NCBI GenBank assembly: GCA_963576725.1 | Contig: OY755240.1 | Span: 35,419,663-35,483,662, forward strand | Length of the DNA: 64,000 nucleotides | Reading direction: 5' to 3' | From: Azorinus chamasolen | Taxonomy: Eukaryota; Mollusca; Bivalvia; Cardiida; Solecurtidae | In this document: positions 48,401-57,400 of the stretch, one piece after another | Position numbering within the stretch: position 1 is the first letter of the stretch | How the letters are laid out: every line of letters starts with the position of its first letter | Program-made: the position numbers and the translations under genes | Notes under the pieces: generated by a model | What the model was told of the DNA's origin: nothing | The model's database searches: none | Seen by the model: only the letters and a program-made list of their open reading frames with translations

Positions 48401-51400
48401 AGATTATCTTCACACAAATTAGAAGTAGAGAAAGGTCGATATAAAAAGCCTAAGCCCGTGCCTCTTAACAATAGAAAGTGTTTAGAGTGTCACGAACTCG
48501 AAGATGAATTTCATTTTTTATTTCAATGTAGAAAATATAGCTGCTTAAGGTCTACTTACATTAACAAATATTATTGGCAGAGACCCAACATCCCAGTACT
48601 AATCGAACTGCTCACCTCCAGGAACAAGAAAGAAATTAGGAATTTAAGTATTTATGTTTACAAAGCATTTAATCTTGTATCATAACGGAAAAGCCACACG
48701 CCGCAACTAAACCTAATACTTTGTGCTTTCCCGGTACATTAACACCTTAGCGATGTACTCGTCAGTTATGAACCTTGCACTTCTAATGAGTGCACTTGCG
48801 ATGTGTAAGCGGTAGACCCGGATCAGAGGGCTCCTATGAAGTCCCCTGATCTTGGTCCGCACTGCTTTGTTTTGTCATATTGAGTGTACTCGTCATTTAT
48901 TAACCATGTACCTCTAATGAGAACACTTGAAATGTGCAAACAGTGCAGACACAGATCAGAGGGCTCCTAATGAGCCCCCTGGTCTGAGTCCGCAATGTTG
49001 GTCATTTTGAGTGTACTCGTCATTTATAAAGCATGCACCACTAATGAGTGAACCTTCGATGTGCAAACGATGTAGACACAGATCGGAGGGCTCCTAAAGA
49101 ACCCCCTGATCTGGTTCCGCACTGTTTGACTTTTGGGTGTGCTCGCCAGTTATAAACCATGTATCTTTAATTGGTACACTGGTAAGGTACAAACAGTGTA
49201 GACACATATCGGAGTGCTTCTGAAGAGCCCCCTGATCTGGTTCCGCACTGTTTGTCTTTTGGATGTGATCGCCAGTTATAAACCATGTACCTTTAATTGG
49301 TACACTTGTAAAGTACAAGCAGTGTAGACACAGATCGGTGTGCTTCTGAAGAGCCCCCTGATCTGGTTCCGCACTGCTTGTCTTTTTTGGGTATACAGTT
49401 TTAAACCATGTGCCTAAGTTCTTTAATTGCCACTCTTGTAATGTACAAACAGTGTAGACACAGATTAGGGGGCTCCTGAACCCCCCCCCCCCGGTCTGGT
49501 TCCGCACTGTTTGTCTTTAGGGTGTGCTCGCCAGTTATAAACCATGTACCTTTAATTAGTACACTTGCAGGGTACAAACAGTGTAGACACAGATCGGAGT
49601 GCTTTTGGGGAGCCCCCTGATTTGGTTCCGCACTGTTTGTCTTTTTGGGTGTACAGTGTTAAACCAGGCACATAAGACCTTAATTGGCACACTCTTGGTG
49701 TACAAACAGTGTAGACACAGATCAGGGGGCTCCTAAGAAGCCCTCTGGTCCGAGTCCGCAATGTTTGTCATTTGTAGTGTTTGTTAATAAGGCACATTTA
49801 GCATTACATATTATGAATGACTGCCCGTCATTACTTGTTTTTACTATGTATTATATAATGCTGATGGACATGTATGTCTTTTGCAAATAAAACATACCAA
49901 CATATATTATGTAATATGGCATATGTGTGACAAAAAGGATACATGTGAAAATTTGACAAGGCAAACATAGTAATGTTGTTGTTGTTGTTGCTAATGATGA
50001 TGATTGTTGCTTATGATGATGATACTGATTATGATGATATTGACGACGATGATGAAGACGACGAATGTGATAATGATAACGATGAAGACGATAATGGTGA
50101 TGGAGAAGAAGAAGATGATGATGATGAGTTTCGTAATGTTTGTTACATTTGTGCAGTTGCATGTATAACCTAAGCATACTACAGATTGTCGCGGTTTTCA
50201 CTTGAGATTAAATGTCTGAAAACAAACTTCAAATGCAAATTATATGACATCTTAATAATGATTTCTACTGGATTCTGCGTTGATGTTTCCACTAATAAAA
50301 AGCATGCTTGAATTCTCGGTTTTCTCAAGAACACTTTCTGCCATGGCAATGTTGGTTTGTTTGTGAAATAAAAAAATTGAGTTGAGTCCAGGTTTCAACC
50401 ATCCATTTCACTATGATGTGGGAGAAATACGTGATTTTTTTCTTGTCAATGATGATGACGAAGACGAATTTGTTAATGATAACGACGAAGACGATAATGA
50501 TGTAATGTCGTCTTACAACTCCGTGTACAACTTATTACAGGATTACAGTTGGCCTTTTTAACCACGATATATATATTCGTGTTTCATTCTTGTCAGTAAA
50601 TAATTTGTTGACTAGTATAAACTGGTACCATTCTGTTTAACCCTTCATTCTCTGTTTGCATATTCATCATGTGAAGAGTAAAACCAATTCAAAAGAAATG
50701 CTCAAGAAAGGTACTCCATTTCCAAATTTTCAAATGATTGACACATTCACTATTTGGGTTCTGGTGAGATGCCGACTCTACATTATCAAACATATCATCG
50801 TCTTCCATAACATCCACACGGTGGATATGTGTTTACTTACGGGGGTAGCATCTGGTAGAGCAATCGGTCAGTTTTCTGTTTCTCCTGGGCCAGCTCTTCC
50901 GTTCTGTCAGCCACCAGCTCTTCTAGATTGTTACTATAAGCCTCTAGCATCTTAATCATGTTATCCATGATGTTGATCTTCCTAGTGTAATAGAAACAAA
51001 ACGAAAATATGAAGAAATAAGCCTCTAACTTAAGAATATCAATTTAACATTGCCATGGCTTTAGTTTATTCTACTACAGGCGAAATTGGGATTACATTTG
51101 CAAACAAAGTTGACCCAGTGAAATTAGAAACAGAGTAACTCTTTGTTCTAGCATTAAAAACTGTTTTACACTCTGGTTGTATCTTGAAGAGAAGTAGACG
51201 AGTCGAAATCTGCATTGGAAGACATTTTCTATCGAGCTGTGGAAAATTACCGTGTGAAACAAATGCATGACAAATACGAAAGGCAGTGACTTTAAACATA
51301 TAACATGGATGCCTTAAGCTTTAAGTTAACATGAATGCATCCATCACTGTTTAAAAGTTATTCCATTCTTCGATGTCCAGCAAGCTAAGGAACAGATACG

Positions 51401-54400
51401 CGTATGTAAAGTAAAGTACCTAGTTATAGTCTACTTTCAGTCCGAATAACCGCTCAGCCGACTGTACATTTACTCCCCTGGTCATTGAGTCATTGGCCTA
51501 CAATATTGAGCACTGCTAACATATGGCGCAATCATGCAGCCGCAGTACCGGCGAGTGACCCTCACAGGTACCCATTTTAACCCCTGGGTGGAGAGGATTT
51601 GAGGGTGGGAGACAAGGAAAAGCGTCTCTGAAATTTCCGGGTGGGACAGGGATTTGAACCCCGGACCTCCGGACTGATAGTCAAGCGCGTTACCACTAGA
51701 CCACCGCCACCGCATGTGTGCATGCATGTGTTGTGAGCATGTGTGTATGTGTGTGTTAGTGTGTTTATGTGTATATGCGTGTCTTAGTGTGTTTATGTGT
51801 GTGTGTGTGTGTATGTGTGTCTTAGTGTGTTTATGTGTGTGTATGTATATGTGTGCAAGCACTGCACTTGGGCTTCAGGGGATGCTGTTGACTTTCAAGT
51901 GGCATCTCCTGTCTGAATTATGTTCCAAAAGCATAACATTTGTAGAGGTAGAATTAGGTATTTGAAACAGAACGTGCTGACTGACATTTTGATAATACAA
52001 ATTAACCATATATATTATGTACATGTGCAATAGGGGAATTGGTGATAACCTATGCAAAACAGTTTGGATTCAAACATTTGTCACTCTGATTACATTGCTA
52101 TTGAAATATATTTTATTTTGAATTGTGAAAAGTGGTATGTTCTAATTATCCTAAAGTAGTTACACACTAAAGGATACCATTACACACTAAAACCTAACAA
52201 AACACACTAAAACATTACCACTAAATGCTAACATTACACACTAAAGGCTAACAATACATGCTAAAAGCTAACATTACACACTAACAGCTAAGGTTAAACA
52301 CTAAAGGCTAACATTTCGCAAGAACTGCTAACATTAAAGGCTAACTTTACACACTAAAAACTAACGTTACACACTAATATAACACACTAAAAGCTAACGT
52401 TACACACTAAAGGTTAACATTAAACACGAAAAGCTGACATTACACACTAAAAGCTGCTGGAAATGTTTAGTAGTGTTGCTGTTAATGTTTATTAGTGTTG
52501 CTGGTAATGTTTAGTAGTGTTGCTGGTAATGTTTATTAGTGTTGCTGGTACTGTTTAGTAGTGTTGCTGGTAATGTTTATTAGTGTTTCTGGTAATGTTT
52601 AGTAATGTTGCTGGTAATGTTTATTAGTGTTGCTGGTAATGTTTAGTAGTGTTGCTGGTAATGTTTATTAGTGTTGCTGGTAATGTTTAGTAGTATTGCT
52701 GGTAAAGCTCTATCACGTGTGATTCGTACAAATAGTAACATGAAGTGACAATCTCTTATAACTCTGACTATTGTCTTTATTTGCATACTTTAAGTCTAAC
52801 TACTGGTAAACATGACATGCTTTCTAGACTTTCTTCCATATCAATGTCTACATTAAAGAGCAAGTTGATATTTGTTTTATATCAGATCTTCTCATGAGAA
52901 CAGCTAGTTAAAATACGCCTTCGTTCCTGCTGAAAAGGCATCGAATAATGTCATTATTGTTTGACGATTATATTATATCGATGCACTGAAGCAGAAAATT
53001 TTAAGTACAAAGTCAATAAGTGTGAACAACTTTATTACACAACATGTATTGGTTACCTAAACTACATAAACCATATAAAGCGCGTTGTTTCATTGCTGAT
53101 TCTAGCTCATGTACAACTACAAAACTGTCTACAAGTTTTACTTCTTGTCTAACTAAGATAAAAGACGACAACCTTACAGTAGCTCACTAGCATTAAGTGG
53201 ACGTTACGTCCAACTAGGGGTTCTGATTGTAAATCCCGTTCATTTCATGGAAATAAAACATTTTCCATCACCGCGACCTGTTTGCCTGTGTTTTTTAAAA
53301 ACCCTCTTTGGACACACACAGTCGATATATGTTTTCACAAGGAAACGTGACACTTTTAAGTAACCTGTTGAAAACTGACACATTTAATTTAAACGCTATT
53401 TATGATTTGTGTTTGAAAGGGTATCATGATAATGTACCCCACTGTGCAAGTCAAAATCAAACTGCTCGGTTATGTTCCATACTAATTGGCAAATTGTATC
53501 GGAGAGTATAGACTGAATTGCTATTGAATGGTGAAAATGGCCTAGTCTACTGTGTCAACATTGTACCACCTTTAATGGCATAGTCTACTGTGTCAACATT
53601 GTAACATCTTTAATGGTCTAGTCTACTGTGTCAACATTGTAACACCTTTAATGGCATAGTCTACTGTGTCAACATTGTAACACCTTTAAATGGCCTAGTC
53701 TACTGTGTCAACATTGTAACACCTTTAATGGCCTAGTTTATTGTGTCAACATTGTAACACCTTAAATGGCCTAGTCGTCTACTGTGTCAACATTGTAACA
53801 CCTTTAATGGCCTAGTCTACTGTGTCAACATTGTAACACCTCTAATGGCCTAGTCTAATGCGTCAACATTGTAACACCTTTATTTCTTCATGTAGTCATA
53901 TCGTATTCAGAAATAAGGGAATTTCAGTTACAAACTAGGGCTATAAGCCAAAGGCTAACGAATACCACCCCAACCACCTGGCTGCTTGTCAGAGCACCTA
54001 ACATGAATCTGAACATATGTACACAGAAACATGGACAGATTTAACAATACACGCCCAACCCAATTCACGTAATAAAAATGACAAGATGTTCAGGAATAAA
54101 GAAAAATGAAGAATTCAGAGTAAGTCCAAAAAAGGGGATGCCTCTGATATATTTCATAGAAGAGTTATGGCTGCTGACAGCTACTGTCATCTTATAAGGT
54201 CAAGCAGCCTTGTTGATTTTGTGCAGTGTCAACTCCAAAGTTCAAAACTTAGATACCTTTTCACAAAAACATCAAGTTCAATGACCATAATTCTGACAAA
54301 ACATATAAACCAGATCCATATTCGAACTTAACCTGTAACTAATCTCGATGTATCTTTATGCCAAATATAAAATTAATATCTCCAACCACTACCAAAAACA

Positions 54401-57400
54401 TTCCGGAAAGTGGAAGATCATTCAACCGCACCGATATTTAAAATTGAGTTATAACTCATCTGGTTCTAGCTTTATACCTCCAACCACTTTGTTTAAACGT
54501 ACCCAACAATGACAAAATTACCAAGCGGAATGAATAGAATTTACCGTTATCTATTGTTTTCCATACCCAACAAGTACCCATACGTTCGCCCGGACAGACG
54601 GACAGACAACCGGATTCCAGTCAACTACAGACTTTTGCAAAGAATATTCAGTTAGAAGAGTCACACACCTACGACCGTTGATGTCTATCAGTGTTTTCAG
54701 GATTGTATGGACGTCAGGTCTCAAATCTGGACTTTTGTGCCAACAAGCTATCATCAATCCCTGCATCTTCTCTGGTGTATTTGTAGTTTCTGCAATTCGG
54801 GGTCTGTATGGGGGTTCTTCTAGGCAACGCAAGCGATTTACTATATCTGTAATTTTATAAGAAATATCATACCAATAAATGATAAAGTAGTAAAGTGAAA
54901 CAGGAAACGCACGCACGAACGAATGCACGCACGCACGCACACATGTACACCACATACAAGAAAAAATGACACAAAAGGCACAGGACAAACATAAAAGTAA
55001 GGGTGGTAAAAAGAGTACCGCATTGGAACGGTCAGTGGCAAAAGCACCACTGGGGTTTTAATCGGTTTACGGACGTCCTAATCTCACACTTATCTCAAAG
55101 TCACCATAGTTTTAACAAACAGTGTGAAAAAGATATCCCCGCAGGACAACGGATATTTGAGGATTTAAGTGTCCTGTTTAAAAGGCACATGGGTGTGAAT
55201 TTCTTTCAATTGAAATTCTGAAAGCAGTTAAAAAAGTGTGATTATACAGTTGAAAAACTAGGCCTAACTCAGAAATACAGTTTAATATGTTTAGCTGACT
55301 GTAGGGTGATACGCACGAGGGCGCTTGCACCCCGGATGCCGAGACAAAGAACAGCACCGGTGTCACAAACATTACATTTGACCAGACCATGTACAATTTT
55401 ACACATCAGCCGTAGTAGTGCTTTGTACAATACTCTTACAAATGATGCAGGTCATTGTTTCCAAACAATGAAGGTCAACACAATTTGTGTGCAATCAATG
55501 TTGAAAATAAATAACTCAGAATAACTCATAACGTAAAACAGATGTTATTAGTCTGCATCGAAATGAACTTTAGAATGTTACTAAATATTCAATCGCGAGA
55601 CAATAACCATTGAAATGACAGTATATATGTAGATGAAGATATTTAAGTTTGCACTATGCGGAACCTCTCTACAGTGGTCGTTTAATAATAAACATAACTG
55701 GTTAATACAGAAAGCTCGTGCAGGAGACATTAGAAACCTAACACGTGAATGGACTATCCAGAGTTACTTTAGGAGATACCTGTACAAGGGCTTTACTGAA
55801 TGGACTACTGTGATTCTTTTTCTTATACTTACTGACGGATATCGTAAAATTTCGAGACGAGTTGTAGCTTAGCATGCTTACATTTACTAGACGGGGCATT
55901 ATTGAAGTAATATGGCGGACATCGAAGAATAATCTCTTGCATGATGATAGAGAAACTGAATACGTCGCCTTTCTGTGTTCCTTTACGTGGTCTCTTCTGT
56001 AACCTCAGCAATTCAGGTGCTATCCACAGTAACTCTGAAAATATTTGAAATACGTGCTGGTTTAAATTGTATCGCGCTACGGACGAATTCGTCTTTGCAA
56101 ACAGGAATGGACCTCATCAGAAATATGATGTTTGACGCTATGATTAATACTGATAGAGAAATTGAATGTAATTTTATTAAACGTTAAATATACCGTTGTT
56201 AAACTTTAAATATACCTTTCTTGAAATGAAGTGGTTGAAACTGTATGCTAGAACAGGCCAAAGTTTAGCCTCAAAACTTAATGTATCTGCCATGCCTGGT
56301 AACAAATAAGGCATTGACCTAAAGTGGTGCTCATAGGTGAGATGTATGTACCATGTTGTGCTTAATGGACCCAAGGTACAGGTACATGTAGGTGAGTTGT
56401 GTGTGTCATGTTGGGACTATTATACTCAAAGTGGTGTAGATGGGTGAGAAGTGCGTGTCATGTTGGAACTAACGGACTCAACGTGGTGTAGGTAGGTGTG
56501 TTGTATTTGTCCTGTTGGTAATAACGTATTACACAGAGGTGTAGGTAGACGAGATGTGTGTGTCATGCAGGGTCACATTGACTCAAAACGGTGCAGGTAG
56601 TTGAGTTCTTGTTGTCTCTAATGACCTCAAAGACGTACAGGAAGGTGAGTTATGTGTAGCATGTTCGGACTAATATACCACTATCACCCAGTGTCTCGTA
56701 TCATGTGACGTTCACTCACCCAGTGGGAATTGTACAGGTAAGTGAGTTATATGTATATGCTATGTTGGTACTGATGTATCCAACATAGTGCAGGTAGGTG
56801 AGATATATGCGCCATGTTTGTACTGATGTATCCAGCATAGTGCAGGTAGGTGAGATATATGTGCCATGTTTGTACTGATGTATCCAGCATAGTGCAGGTA
56901 GGTGAGATATATGTGCCATGTTGGTACTGATGTATCCAGCATAGTGCAGGTAAGTGAGATATATGTGCCATGTTGGTACTGATGTATCCAGCATAGTGCA
57001 GGTAGGTGAGATATATGCGCCATGTTGGTACTGATGTATCCAACATAGTGCAGGTAGGTGAGATATATGTGTCATGTTGGTACTGATGTATCCAGCATAG
57101 TGCAGGTAGGTGAGATATATGTGCCATGTTGGTACTGATGTATCCAGCATAGTGCAGGTAGGTGAGATATATGTGCCATGTTGGTACTGGTGTATCCAGC
57201 ATAGTGCAGGTAAGTGAGATATATGTGCCATGTTGGTACTGATGTATCCAGCATAGTGCAGGTAGGTGAGATATATGTGCCATGTTGGTACTGATGTATC
57301 CAGCATAGTGCAGGTAGGTGAGATATATGCGCCATGTTGGTACTGATGTATCCAGCATAGTGCAGGTAGGTGAGATATATATGCCATGTTGGTACTGATG

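Larger units (their letters stand above)
43722..48690 (+). mobile_element. Non-LTR retrotransposon (LINE), antisense in cyclase intron
   Basis: It has two cistrons: an ORF1 protein with coiled coil and RRM-like part, then an endonuclease-reverse transcriptase with a C-terminal Cys/His domain. It lies in the 7.8-kb intron between exons at 50,841 and 43,079, transcribed opposite to the gene. Single-base indels break both cistrons, so it is inactive but young enough to be read throughout. The 5' UTR and 3' tail are not delimited; no poly-A tail is seen after 48,690. The clade (I/Nimb-like or L1/Tx1-like) is unresolved. Confidence 0.93.

Noticed and set aside
49973..50173. Asp-rich acidic protein
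   Set aside because: Low-complexity GAT/GAC tract; the opposite strand is equally open as His-rich.
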